Source of the DNA: Mesorhabditis belari
Taxonomy: Eukaryota; Nematoda; Chromadorea; Rhabditida; Rhabditidae
Assembly: GCA_958450365.1 (NCBI GenBank)
Contig: CAUEEP010000924.1
Coordinates: 186,001 to 250,000 of the forward strand
Direction: 5' to 3'
Length of the DNA stretch: 64,000 nt
Position 1 is the first letter of the stretch; every line of letters starts with the position of its first letter. The translations under genes were made by a program, and so were the position numbers. Below the pieces are notes generated by a model. It saw nothing but the letters and a program-made list of their open reading frames with translations. It was not told where the DNA came from and ran no database searches. Of this stretch, positions 21,601 through 31,673 are shown piece by piece.

Positions 21601-22576
21601 AACTCAAATCAATTTTCGAGTCAATACTCGTCAAAATAATAGTAAAGTGGTGATTATGGGTTAAAATTTGAATTGAATTTCTATGAAAATAACTAATTTC
21701 GAGCTCAAATCTCGTAAAAAACGCGGGGTAGGCTAATTTTCGCATTTTTTTTGCGCAACAGGGTCATTTGCGCAACTGGGTCATTTGCGCAACTGGGTCA
21801 TTTGCGCAACTGGGTCATTTGCGCAACTGGGTCGTTTGCGCAACAGGGTCATTTGCGCAACTGGGTCATTTGCGCAACAGGGTCATTTGCGCAACTGGGT
21901 CATTTGCGCAACAGGGTCATTTGCGCAACAGGGTCGTTTGCGCAACTCGCCATAACTTTCTTCTAAATGGGCGAATCTTTATGATTTTGGTGTCATTTTG
22001 TTGCACTTATTGAGATCTACAAAATGAAACCAAGATCATAAAGATCACCATATCATAAAAACCTGTCAAACTAAAAACGCATCTAAATTGCTTCAAATCT
22101 GCTGGATTGCGATGATGTTTAGCTCAATAGGTAGATGATCTCAAGAGCTTTCGAATGAACTAAAGCACAATCAAAAAATATGAATGCTAAAGAAAGTTAC
22201 AGTGGTTTAGCCTGACTCGATCGCTTCGACGATGCGAGTACGGTCTTTTTCGATTACAAACCACTGTAACTTTCTTTAGAATTGATTTTTTGGATGTGTT
22301 TTAACCCATTCGAAAGCTCTTGAGATCATCTATCTTTTGAGCTATCGATCATCACAATCCAGCAGATTTGAAGCAATTTAGATGCGTTTGTAGTTTGACA
22401 GGTCGCTATTTTGTAGTTTATAGTGTCTACAGTAAGTTCATTGTCTATTAAATCCTTGTCTATTCAGTCATTTTCTATTAAATCATTAGAAACTTACTGG
22501 CAATACTTTGTGTTTCGATCGGTGCTATGAGAAAAGTGATTGTGAAGAGGAGGGGGAGTATCAATGACCATTTCAT
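15632..22576 (-). CDS. BPI/LBP/CETP-family secreted lipid-binding protein
   Basis: Fifteen exons join without a phase break: 22498-22576, 21510-21568, 21302-21400, 21132-21230, 20351-20442, 20135-20210, 19218-19322, 19004-19118, 18869-18940, 18203-18341, 17755-17864, 16614-16741, 16065-16190, 15828-15929 and 15665-15775. This gives 504 residues, against about 480-490 for human BPI and LBP. Residues 1-23 form a signal peptide (MKWSLILPLLFTITFLIA). The N-terminal domain shows GFYSRVNQKGLDLLSDYL. Cys167 and Cys206 lie 39 apart and match the conserved disulfide pair of the family. The midpoint has ELVPVVSNRLM and FINYGLLGP. The C-terminal domain has DFLISNYTLGSLLFWMDQ and FLVNALIELVL. The intron between the last two exons is only 52 bp (15776-15827). 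The C-terminal end is uncertain: reading through the last donor adds 11 codons to a stop at 15632. Members bind lipopolysaccharide or lipids outside cells, suggesting immunity or lipid transport. The long introns hold minisatellites and hairpin elements. Confidence 0.92.
16285..16600 (+). repeat. Short tandem repeats in BPI-gene intron 12
   Basis: AAGCTTCAAAGCTC-type units (16305-16385) run into four copies of a 26-bp unit, AAGCTCAGCTTGTTCAACTC plus AACTGC (16384-16490), and then an AGCTCATTT run (16570-16605). All lie within the intron between the exons 16614-16741 and 16065-16190. Confidence 0.8.
16985..17690. mobile_element. Fold-back element with tRNA-like units (copy 1)
   Basis: The arms run about 17040-17300 and 17330-17625. 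Matching inverted pairs include AACTGGCTGAACGAAATGCT with its inverse at 17595-17625, ACGCAGAGTTTGATGCTGAT, TCTACCAGGAGTTATAAGCG, and an inner pair around GACCTCACAGGTTCGACC. The inner pair looks tRNA-like on both strands (A-box GTGATCGAGTGGTACAGCTT, B-box GGTTCGACC). Outside the palindrome a tRNA-like 5' half (GGCCGACTGGCTAAGAGC, 16997) and a 3' half (GGGTTCAATCCC, 17651) are split, suggesting insertion into a tRNA-derived repeat. A second copy lies at 41830-42590. It sits in the BPI-gene intron between exons 17755-17864 and 16614-16741. Confidence 0.7.
17893..18050. mobile_element. Small hairpin element in BPI-gene intron 10
   Basis: The outer inverted pair is GATTGCCAATGACAAAGGGG and CCCCTTTGCTATTGGCAATC. 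The inner pair, AATAACCATAAACCAAG and CTTGGTTTATGGTTATT, is 17 bp, perfect and has a loop of only a few bases. The GC-rich CGCCCCGCCCC string is repeated on both sides. Confidence 0.7.
18420..18862 (+). repeat. 10-bp minisatellite TGTCTCAAAA in BPI-gene intron 9
   Basis: About 44 near-perfect 10-bp units (TGTCTCAAAA, TGTGTCAAAA, CGTCTCAAAA). In transcript orientation the unit is TTTTGAGACA, which is exactly the sequence at the 3' end of the flanking exon (18869-18940). Overlapping open frames in all three plus frames arise only from the repeat. Confidence 0.92.
20465..21115 (+). repeat. 28-bp minisatellite in BPI-gene intron 4
   Basis: Over twenty units with consensus TTAAAGCTTCCTTTTAAGCA plus TCTCATTG. 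A middle section (20800-20940) is decayed with 1-3 base deletions, while units on both sides are nearly identical, suggesting that homogenisation acts on the two sides separately. Confidence 0.9.
21748..21952 (+). repeat. 17-bp minisatellite TTTGCGCAACTGGGTCA in BPI-gene intron 1
   Basis: About twelve units differing mainly at CTGG/CAGG and CATT/CGTT. It lies upstream of exon 2. Confidence 0.9.
22058..22412. mobile_element. Long perfect-hairpin MITE in BPI-gene intron 1
   Basis: Arms of about 150 bp: ACCTGTCAAACTAAAAACGC, GCTTCAAATCTGCTGGATTG, GATGATCTCAAGAGCTTTCG and AAAGTTACAGTGGTTT, each matched by an inverted counterpart at 22255-22410, around a loop of about 40 bp. There is no coding capacity. 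It would form a long double-stranded stem in the unspliced BPI transcript. Confidence 0.78.
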
Positions 22577-22632
22577 TGCACCCCCTCGCACCCTTTGAGT
22601 GCCACCGCTATGGGCGCCTATTCTCTGAAAAT

Positions 22633-22880
22633 GTATGTTTAAAAAAAATGTACTTCTTTTGCTCTCGAGTAATGCGTTTTCTTAGAATGCATCTATTTGA
22701 GTAAACTACGTTATTTTCCATTCAATCCGTCCGATTTTAGTCTCATTCGATGAGGAATTAAAAGGCTTAATCAATGATTCGAAAATTGGGTTGATCGGGT
22801 GTAAACGAACGGCTTTACTGCAATAGTTTTCTCAAATAGATGCATTTTAGAAAACGTATTGCTCAAAAATAGTACATTCT
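22633..22880. mobile_element. Inverted-repeat element upstream of the BPI gene
   Basis: AATGTACTTCTTTTGCTCTC, AATGCGTTTTCTTAGAATGC and ATCTATTTGAG (22650-22705) are inverted at 22828-22880. It begins about 60 bp upstream of the BPI start codon and so may overlap the promoter region. Confidence 0.6.
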
Positions 22881-23204
22881 ACTTAAGAAATTGTAAGTTA
22901 TGCAAAGAAAACAAGAGACAAAAAACATATAAAGCTTGAGATTAACTGAAAAGATTAATTTGGTAGCTTTTGTACTCAGAAATAGACAAAATAACATCAT
23001 TTCTAGATTATAAACATGAAACTTTTCATAAACTAGCTTTACTGGCAATCAAATAAGGACAGATAAATATATTAGCTTTAAGAGAAGAGCTTATAGAGCT
23101 AGAAAAAAGGTAAGACTGGGAAATTTCATCTACTTCAACACTGAAGCTTTACTGAAGCTTTACTGAAGCACTTCAACACTAGCTTCAATGTTGAAGTAGA
23201 TGAA

Positions 23205-23470
23205 ATTTTCAGAGCTATAGTCAGAGCTAAAGTCATAGCTAAAGTCAGAGCTAAAGTCATAGCTAAAGTCAGAGCTAAAGTCATAGTTAACGTCAGAGCT
23301 AAAGTCAGAGTTAAAGTCATAGCTAACGTCAGAGCTATAGTCAGAGCTAAAGTCAGAGCTAAAGTCAGAGCTAAAGTCATAGCTAAAGTCATAGCTAAAG
23401 TCATAGCTAAAGTCATAGCTAAAGTCAGAGCCAAAGTTAGAGCTAAAGTCAGAGCTAGAGTCAGAGCTAA
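23205..23470 (+). repeat. 12-bp minisatellite GTCAGAGCTAAA
   Basis: About 22 units with GTCATAGCTAAA variants. Hydrophobic open frames of 113-116 codons on the minus strand (Leu-Ala-Met-Thr repeats) come from it. Confidence 0.9.
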
Positions 23471-24595
23471 ATACACTGAATTTCTCTCTCAAATTTATAA
23501 TCAAAATCATATGCTCAGTAAAGACAAATATTTCTCACGTAATCACATGATAGAAGCCGGTTTCCATTATAAAACTCTAACACAGCAGTGTAATGATTAA
23601 TTAGAAGTGCTCAAGGAAAGAAAAATGAAGGTAGCTCAATCATCAAAAGTCAAGAGAAAGAAAGGTAAAAGAAAGAGAGAAAGAAAGGTAAAAAGTGGGG
23701 GGAAAAAAGAAAAAGCAAGCGAAATGGTGAGGAGAACATGAAGACCTTGTGAGGGAAAGGAGAAAGACAGAGAAGACAGGGAAGACAGTGCTGTAATGCG
23801 AGTTTATGAGGTGAATCTCTCCAAGAACGTCCTCAAGGTCGATTTTCCCATTTGCCCGTTTCTTAGAACTTGAAATCGAAAAAGCTTGCGCGCTTTTGTT
23901 TGAACTTTTTTAGTTAATTAGTGAAGTCGGTAACAGTACCGTGCCGTCTACAACAAAGGAATCTAGAAAAGCGTTGAGTAGTGGGAAAACACAAGTAAGA
24001 TTCCTTAAAGATTCATCCTTAAAGAACTGAAAAGCTTTTATGTGAAAAACGGCACTTTAGCGCACTACAGCTTACAGCGCGCACTACAGCTTACAGCGCG
24101 CACTACAGCTTACAGCGCGCACTACAGCGCGTAGTCTTCAAGACCGTTTTTCTCTAGGTTTTTATTAAAGAGTATACAAAACAAATTCGACTTTTCTATA
24201 GCCAAATTTAATGAGGATTCTTTTAAAAGCAATCAAAGGTCTTATACTTCGAGTTATAGACCGTCAACGTTGATTGACTTCTGTGGGTAGGTAAGTCAAC
24301 TTTGAGAGAGATTTTCTTTTGGCTCTTGACTTTTGAATAAAAGCGATCTCTTGACTACATGAAAGTGATCCCTTGACTACATGAAAGTTATTTACAAGTT
24401 GAATCAGCATAGGAGTCTATAGGGTACCTTGATCCTGAATCGATTTCGATCTTCGAGCTAGGATCATTCCCTTGTAAAAGTCTCAAATTTGACATTTCAT
24501 CAACAAGTGTACAGTAGTTGATAAAGAATGGCCATTCAAGACCATTTAGCAGTTTATACGTACAGTCAGTTAGTAAATCATTGAAAGGATTCTCC
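23471..24595. other. Intergenic with short repeats
   Basis: Contains a GAAAGA tract (23640-23700), four copies of CACTACAGCTTACAGCGCG (24060-24130), and an open frame at 24388-24597 without a recognisable domain. Confidence 0.4.
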
Positions 24596-24599
24596 AAAA

Positions 24600-25300
24600 A
24601 TGATTTACTATCGAGCGTGATTTATTAGGTTGTTCGGATATAAACAAGCGTTGCTAAACTGCTAAACTGCTGAACTTATTGTTGTTAGAGAAGCTTTTAA
24701 AACATGCCTTTCTGTATTTAAAAGTACGTTATCTTGTGCATATTTGGAATATTTTTAAGCGGATAATTTCTTATTTTTAAGATCTTTTTTCTTGCTTTAG
24801 ATTGCCGAGCCTGGTTCCAACGGCTTCAAATTTCAAGTTTGCGTCTGTCTACTTTACGACTTCAAACTGGGATTCCGCTACAAAACAGTAGCGGAATCCC
24901 ATTGAGATTTGGTCAAAGCATTTGGTAATGATGTATTGTTCGAAAGCCGATGCCGAGCCTGGTTCCAACGCTTTCGGAATGGTGATGAAAGTCTCGAGGA
25001 TGATGTACACTGTCGTCGATCTCAAGCAGTAAACAACGATACTTTGTGGTCTGCAATCGAATCGAATCCATGTCAAACGACGCGTGAACTTGCTTGCTAC
25101 TTGCTCAACAGTTTCTATGTTCAAATTCTACTATTGATGAGCATCTCCATGTCATTGGAAAGACAATCAGATGCGGGAAATGGCTTCCTCACGAGTTAAG
25201 CAGTGCAAACGCTCGTTTATAGCCGAATAATCTAACACTATCGAGCTTTTTCCCCTTGTATTTTCTTAAGCGTTTTCAAAAGTGATTTACTATCGAGCGT
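24600..25300 (+). mobile_element. Degraded mariner transposon
   Basis: A string like a mariner end (TTAGGTTGTTCGGATATAAA) at 24629 precedes an open frame at about 24909-25110. That frame has the mariner transposase N-terminal HTH region: FGNDVLFESRCRAWFQRFRN followed by GDESLED and NPCQTTRELA. The frame then decays and nothing of the catalytic domain remains. The string TGATTTACTATCGAGCGT occurs on both sides (24601-24618 and 25280-25298), longer than the TA duplication expected for mariner, so a wider segment may have been duplicated or a second element is involved. Confidence 0.7.
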
Positions 25301-25364
25301 CGACTGTATCTAGAGATAATAAAGAAGTGAAGAAATTGACAAGAAAAAGTATATTTCCGGATTG

Positions 25365-25440
25365 AACCCCTCTCCGGGTTCAATCTCCTTTTGCTTTCCG
25401 GGCAATTGCTCTAACCATTGATCTATTTGGTACCTTAACT
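25365..25440 (-). pseudogene. tRNA-like sequence
   Basis: On the minus strand, AATAGATCAATGGTTAGAGC (A-box-like) is followed by a B-box (GGGTTCAATCC). A second GATTGAACCC lies just before it, so the T-arm region is duplicated and inverted. It does not fold cleanly. Confidence 0.45.
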
Positions 25441-26395
25441 TGCCATGAGAAAGAAAGAAGAGGGAAGAAGAAAGGAAGAAAGAAAGAAGGAGTAGTTGAC
25501 GTAGTTGATGTAGGGAAAATAGATTTAAAGAACTAAAAAGTATAAAGCATAGATTCTAACAATGTTTATAAGGTATAAGGTTTAAAAGCTATTAGATAGG
25601 AAACTTGAAATTTGGTACACTTATTCATTGCACTTTTTAGAAATAACTATTGCGCTGGATGGACGGATGGACAGACACTCTTTTATATATAGTAGATATC
25701 ATAAAATAAGCATGCTTATCACCATAGAAAAGTCACAAGTCAAAAGGAAAGCAATGAAATGAAATTCATAGAGTTTTGCGATTCCCAAAGAGAAAACTTT
25801 GACAAGATCAATTCAATGTTTTTACAAACGAAAAAAACCAAGTCGATGCTCAGCACGGCACGCAAATTGTGGCGCGGGATGGGGGACGAATGGGGAGAAG
25901 AAAAACGAGAAGCGGTTGGGGGAAAAGAGGAGAGTGAAAGTGCTCCTCATTCGCCTTCCTCGGGGTGGAATGGGAAAAGAAATGAGAAAAGAAATGAGAA
26001 AAAAGGAATCAAGAGACTTAGCTCATCCATCCACCGATCGATTCAGCCATTCAACAGTGGTGATTGATGGATTGGGGATGACTTGGAGTGTTTGGATCAG
26101 GATATTCGCTTTCTAGGCTAAAGGTCTTCTTGGGTTGAGCAGCCGGGAAGGAGAAAATTATGGAGGCAGAATGGATATTGAACTTAGGATCAAAAATGTT
26201 TCCATGTCAAGAGAAGGGAGATTAGGCCCTTTGTGCCTTTTCCGATGATATATAGATCATTCGACGCAGAATTTTACGCTGATTCGAATGATGTAAAAAT
26301 TCGCTGCCGAATGGCGGGTAATCACCGAAAAACTGGCCTAAAAGTTTTCAGTCTCTCCTTTTAGGCCGATTTTTGTTCAGCAAACCGTTTATCCA
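25441..26395. other. Intergenic, no gene recognised
   Basis: Purine-rich tracts at 25445-25490 and 25860-26000 produce basic open frames on the plus strand. No supporting splice structure or domain was seen. Confidence 0.4.
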
Positions 26396-26439
26396 GTGGT
26401 AGGTGGCCAAGTGGTTGAGTGGTTGTACAGCAAGCTGAG

Positions 26440-26722
26440 GGTCAAGGCTCATGTCTTTTGGCTCATGTCGTATGGCTCATGTCGTATGGCTCATGTCATT
26501 TGGCTTCTGTCTTTTGGCTCATGTCATTTGGCTCATGTCATTTGGCTCATGTCATTTGGTTCATCTCATTTGGTCACCAGAGTCTTCCCTTGTGAGTAGT
26601 TGGACACGCCGGTCCTTTTATGACTTGGGGCTGGGCATACAAAACATGGTTGGCGCCGGGATTCGAACCTGTGACCTCTCGCCTACCAGCCGAACGCTCT
26701 AGCAATGAGCTGCACCGACACG
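26440..26722 (-). repeat. tRNA-derived SINE with a tandem-repeat tail
   Basis: The minus strand carries a tRNA-like head at about 26645-26719. The D-arm is CAGCTCATTGCTAGAGC, the anticodon loop would read GGT, the B-box is GGTTCGAATCC, and five or six of seven acceptor pairs form. A body of about 60 bp follows, then the string GTGTCCAACTACTCACAAGG, then nine or so 14-bp units AAATGACATGAGCC (26450-26580). Copies or parts of this body-and-tail arrangement occur at 7295-7856 and 54298-54630. The head resembles tRNA-Thr(GGU), but mismatches in the anticodon and T stems argue against a working tRNA. Confidence 0.65.
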
Positions 26723-27045
26723 TATCCCATTGTCGCCAGGATATGCTTTACTACTGATTTGGCCATTATTTTAGATTTGCTACGGTATCTCGTTCCATCT
26801 CAAAGGCAAAGAGTTGCAAACTTTTGCATTCTTGCACAGTTGAACACGCCAAATCCTGAGAATATAAAGCTGTGAACACAAATCACACTTCGATTTCGAT
26901 TCCTTGGCCTTTCGTGCGCTTGTCTGGTAAACGCTCTAGACATTTGTCAAAAATAACCCATTTTTGGCTTGACCTACATTGACAATTTTAGATTTCAACC
27001 TTTTCTCCATCAGCTCTAAACTGAAAGTGATTTCCTCTGGCAAGA

Positions 27046-27142
27046 AGATACCGAATAGCTCAGTGATTAGAGCATCTGCATTCTCAGTAGTTAGAGCATT
27101 AAAGCAAAGGATCTAGGGTTGAATCCCCTCTCCAGAAATCTT
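27046..27142 (+). pseudogene. tRNA-like sequence with internal duplication
   Basis: The A-box AATAGCTCAGTGATTAGAGC is present and the CAGTAGTTAGAGCATTAAAG segment partly repeats it. The B-box GGGTTGAATCCC follows. Total length is about 95 bases, and the duplicated D-arm segment precludes a standard cloverleaf. Confidence 0.5.
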
Positions 27143-27950
27143 TCTTTGCTATTTCTTTCTTTACTTTATTCAAAATCAAAGTGATTCTTTCAGTAGAAGT
27201 AGATAAGAGTTTATTAAAAGTAGATAAGAGTTTACTTATCAAAGCTCATCTTCATTTTTAATCTTCTATAAGGTTATTTCCAAATTCAGAAGTTGAAATC
27301 TTTGTGCTAAACGATAAGATAACGATAAGATATCGAATAAAACAACAAACAAAAAAGCCATTTTTAAATTTCAAATGATCAACATAAAGTCACAATGAAA
27401 TTCATTAAGAACCCAACCGAATTCACCATAAAATTCCTAGACAAAAAGATACGCTCAACTTGAAATGGATTGATATCTAGAATGTAGAGAAAATCTCGAT
27501 TTTCTTCTTTCAGAGAAGTGCTCCTTTCAGCCTCAACAATTCAGGCTTTTTGAGAGGTGGAGAACGGGCTCTCCCCACTCTCACCCTCGAGCAGGGGATC
27601 CTGTCGATCGTTTCAAAGGAGAATTGGGGGGGGGATATTTGGAGAAAAGAAAAAAGAGAAAAAGAGCGGATTATCCAATGACTTTTTCTCCCCCACTTTT
27701 CACTCGATTCGTTCACTTTTCAGTGTTCAATTCGCATTTTATGTGGCTCCTCGCTTTTCGAGTGTTGAAAAAGCGAGGTGGCAAAGTTGACCAAGGAGAA
27801 AAAAAGCACGTAGATTTCTATAGGCATTTTATAGGTGAGAATTTCTTTTATTATTTAAATGTGTCGATGTTTTTATGTGATGATTGAGTGAATGTTTTGT
27901 ATTGTTCACAATTCGCACCCAGATTTACGTACTTTTGTAAAGTTTTTGTA
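27143..27950. other. Intergenic, no gene recognised
   Basis: A pair of inverted CGCTTTTTCAACACTCGAAA-type strings lies near 27745-27775. Short open frames at 27510-27790 on both strands lack domains. Confidence 0.4.
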
Positions 27951-28168
27951 AAGCTTTTAAAAAGCTTTACAAAGCTTTTAGAAAGCTTAGAAAGCTTTTA
28001 GAAAGCTTAGAAAGCTTTTAGAAAGCTTAGAAAGCTTTTAGAAAGCTTTAGAAACCTTTAGAAAGCTTTAGAAACCTTTAGAAAACTTTAGAAAGCTTCT
28101 AGAAAGCTTAGAAACCTTTAGAAAGCTTTTAGAACCTCTAGAAAGCTTTTAGAAAGCTTTTCTTTCTA
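27950..28168 (+). repeat. Minisatellite GCTTTTAGAAAGCTTAGAAA
   Basis: Imperfect units of 10-20 bp built from AAGCTTTTAGAAAGCTTAGA. The palindromic AAGCTT core makes each unit self-complementary. Confidence 0.85.
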
Positions 28169-28379
28169 GATACTCAAAAAAATCAAAATGTTCAGCCAAT
28201 ACGATTTTTTAAAAGGAAAAGTATTCGATTTTTATCCCAATACCAGCTGCGCATCAATGAGCATCTGTTTTGCTAAAAATTTGCATTAATCTTCGAAATT
28301 ATTACGTTGGTGCAGATGAAACTTCCGGCACACTTGTTTGTTTAGAATTTGGACCTAATAAAAGTCTTTCTTGAATATT

Positions 28380-29060
28380 TGTCTATCTGAAAGAGCGTCT
28401 CTTTGCGCGTCTTTTGATCTTTAAGACTCATGCGTTTTACTTATTTTGAAGTAATTTTTAGCTTCTTGAAAATGGTTGAGCAAAAATTTCGAGACCAAAA
28501 TTGCTTGCACGCAATTGGTAAGACGAATCGGTGTGGAAAATGGGTGCCACATCAGCTCAGCGACGCAAGCAAGGCGGCTCGAGTTACAATGGATGGAATT
28601 CTCGTCCGCCGCGCAAAAGACCGCTGGTTTTCTCGACTCCATTGTTACGTCAGATGAAAAGTGGATATGTTACGACAACACAACGAGAAAACGGCAGTGG
28701 TTCAACGCCGGTGAACCGCCAAAAACGACTCCAAGTCTATCTGAAAGAGCGTCTCTTTGCGCGTCTTTGGATCTCTAAGACTCATGCGTTTTATTGAATT
28801 TCAAGTAATTTTTAGCTTCTAGAAAATGGTTGAGCAAAAATTTCGAGTGCGGTTTTACTTGTTGTATGATTTTAGATTTTAAACAAGGCAGAACGGCTGC
28901 GGAATCTCATCGTGCTCTGTGCAAAGCATTCGGCGATGACGTGTTGTCCGAACGTCAATGCCGGACTTGGTTTCAGCTCTTCCGAGACGGTGATGAAAGT
29001 TTGGAAGACGAAAAACGCGGGAATCTGTCGACAAAATTGTCGACAACGATAAAATAGCTT
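28380..29060 (+). mobile_element. Rearranged mariner transposase fragments
   Basis: Part 1 (about 28480-28735) encodes the middle of a mariner transposase, including VTSDEKWICYDNTTRKRQWF with the first catalytic Asp in the usual DEKW setting. Part 2 (about 28830-29057) encodes the N-terminal region (KQGRTAAESHRALCKAFGDD, QCRTWFQLFRDGDESLEDEK). The normal order is N-terminal first, so the copy is scrambled. A direct repeat of about 110 bp (28381-28493 and 28735-28850) flanks part 1 and offers a recombination route. Frames are broken by shifts and stops. Confidence 0.78.
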
Positions 29061-29855
29061 TTCTCAACAAAAATAGCTTTTCCCAACAGCTTTGAAACAA
29101 GTTTTTCCCTGATCTTCAACCACTTCAAAATGGTGACAGAAACAATGCCACTGAATCAGCAAAAGGGAACAAATAAAGAGTGGGAGAGCAGAAAACAGAA
29201 ACAGAAGCGAGTACAAACAGAAAAGGTGTGGTCATTGATGGGAAAAAGAAGAAAAAGAAGAAAAAGAAGAAATAGAAGCATTTTTTCATTTTTTAAAGTT
29301 CATTCCATTCATTTCAGCAATTTGAGTCATCGAAGATGAGAGAAATTGTCAGCTTTCAACTTTTCTCTTACACTGACTCACTTGTGTTGATGAACTTTTA
29401 AAAAGCTGAATGTTTTAAGTATAGTATTGCCTTGTTCTCTCCCAACAATTTGATTCTATAGACTCTTTACTCTTTACTATAGACTCTTTACTATAGAGCT
29501 AACTATAGAATTAATTAGTGAATTTGTTATTTTTTAATGCAAGTATGAAAAGGAATGAAAACCCTTTCTGGACAGCTGAAATCTTTCAAGATGAAAAAAA
29601 GTGAAGCCAATAAAAATCTTAAATTTAAATTTAATAGCAATAAAGTCAACTCTAAAGGCTAAAAAGTGCCTACATTGCGAAAATTGAATGGAAAAAGAGC
29701 TACTCAAAAAAAACCTTTAAATGTTTACTACAGCAATTGAAAGTTTATTTCCTTTTCTTTCACATCACATTTTTTCTCCTATTTTAAGACCGATATTGAT
29801 AGTTTAAGAGAAAAGATGATTTAGTAAATGATAAAAAAAACAAACTATGTGTATA

Positions 29856-30720
29856 TGTTACGTCCGAATCTGAGGAGACGTCCATCTCCGATCCGGACGT
29901 CCGAATCTGAGGAGATTCATTCTCCTCTGAAACGGACGTCCGACTCAGAGATGGACGTCCGACTCTGAGGAGATTCATTCTCCTCTGAAACGGACGTCCG
30001 ACTCTGAGTCGAACGTCCATCTCTGAGTCGGACGTCCATCTCTGAGTCGGACGTCCATCTCTGAGTCGAACGTCCGTTTCGGAGGAGAATGATCATTCTT
30101 CTCGGAATCGGACGTCCGATCTTGAGAACAAATAGTTTAAATGCAAAATCCAATGTTTTGAACAAAACACATGTATTCAGGCTCAAATTTTCCTTTTTCT
30201 TTCAAACTCAAAGGTAAAATTTGATGTGATTGTGCTTTTTCAAGTTCTACTAAAGTGCCGTTAACCTTTATAACAAACATAACATAACAAACAAAAAACA
30301 ACAACGAAAATTAATAGTTGCATAGACCATTGACATTAAAAATAAAATTGAAACAAAAAAGAGACAATAATTACTTATTAGTACAGCTTTTCGAATGGTG
30401 GCATCTCGAAATGCAAATTGCCAAACCGTACATATTACCAAATTATTTGTGAAGAAAAAAAAGTAAATTGAGAGAATTTCCATTTTAACTTCCTTTTTCA
30501 TGTGTTTTGTTCAAAACATTGGATTTTGCATTTAAACTATTTGTTCTCAAGATCGGACGTCCGATTCCGAGAAGAATGATCATTCTCCTCCGAAACGGAC
30601 GTCCGACTCAGAGTCGGACGTCCATCTCTGAGTTGGACGTCCGTTTCGGAGGAGAATGAATCCCCTCAGATTCGGACGTCCGGATTGGAGATGGACGTCT
30701 CCTCAGATTCGGACGTAACA
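29856..30720. mobile_element. Fold-back element, TGTTACGTCCGA ends, TATA target duplication
   Basis: The element is 865 bp. It begins TGTTACGTCCGAATCTGAGG, ends with the inverse, and is flanked by TATA on both sides (29852-29855, 30721-30724). Each arm (about 270 bp left, 180 bp right) is built from repeated palindromic GGACGTCCGA-type modules alternating with AGATTCATTCTCCTCTGAAA. A second inner inverted pair (AAATGCAAAATCCAATGTTT and inverse) encloses an A/T-rich core with no transposase. Its ends resemble those of the Ginger-like element just downstream. Confidence 0.8.
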
Positions 30721-30902
30721 TATACACAAAGAAACAGATATTGACTTGTTTAAGAGTTTTATATATTGATAGTTTTTTTGTTTATATAATTGAACTAGTT
30801 TTATATATATATATATGTTGTGTCCGATTTAGGTTCAATCTAAATCTTATATAGATTAAACAATATATAGATTGAACGTCTTATATAGATTGAACAATAA
30901 TA

Positions 30903-31480
30903 TTAGGTGTGTGAAAAAGTAATCAACGTTTTTAACGTTTAAATATAAAAGACCATAAGTTTCGTTAAAATAATTTTTATTCAACGAAGTAATCACCATT
31001 CGAAAGAACAACCTTTTGCCAACGTTCTACAAGTAAAGACATTCCACGATCATAAAAATCTTGGTCCTTAGAGGCGAAGAAAAGATGAGAAAAGAAGAGA
31101 AGACCTCGGTTTTGACATCTTCTTCGGAATTGAACCGTTTATTGGCCAAAAAGTTAGACAGAGACAAAAATAAATAATAATCAGATGGAGAAAGGTCTGG
31201 ACTATAAGGTGGATGTGGTAAAACCTCCCATCCAACACTCTGGATTTTTTGTCGAGTCTGTAAAGAGACATGTGGTCGCGCGTTATCGTTCATGCGGTAT
31301 CCATTTGTTCAACTTTTTGATAAAATTCATGGCATTCAAGCGTTTCCTTACGGTTGACCCAGCACAATTTAATGTAAGGCCTATTTCTGAAGAGGTTGAA
31401 CGAGGGTTTTCGAGAAGACAGCGTCTTATTTGGTCATCAGATAAAAATAAAAAACGTGGATTACTTTTTCACACACCTAA
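30903..31480 (-). mobile_element. Deleted mariner inserted in the Ginger-like element
   Basis: The element is 578 bp with inverted ends TTAGGTGTGTGAAAAAGTAA and TTACTTTTTCACACACCTAA, flanked by TA (30901-30902, 31481-31482). The minus strand keeps only the C-terminal part of the transposase (about 31293 down to 30970), with MNDNARPHVSLQTRQKI and then PHPPYSPDLSPSDYYLF, i.e. the second and third catalytic Asp regions of the mariner DD34D family. The N-terminal part and first Asp are missing and stops are present, so the copy is dead but could be mobilised if ends suffice. Confidence 0.88.
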
Positions 31481-31673
31481 TATAAACATGCTTAATATAT
31501 GTTCTTAAGCGTTTTCTGTAGTTTTCTGCATTTTTCAAAGGTCTGCTACTGTCTTTTTCCGAAAAGAAAACCCAACTATGAAACAATTTATTAGCGTTAA
31601 CAGAATAGATGCGAAATTACAACATACAACAACAAAAAACCAACAACAACAACGAACGAGTTAAAAATTTCTA

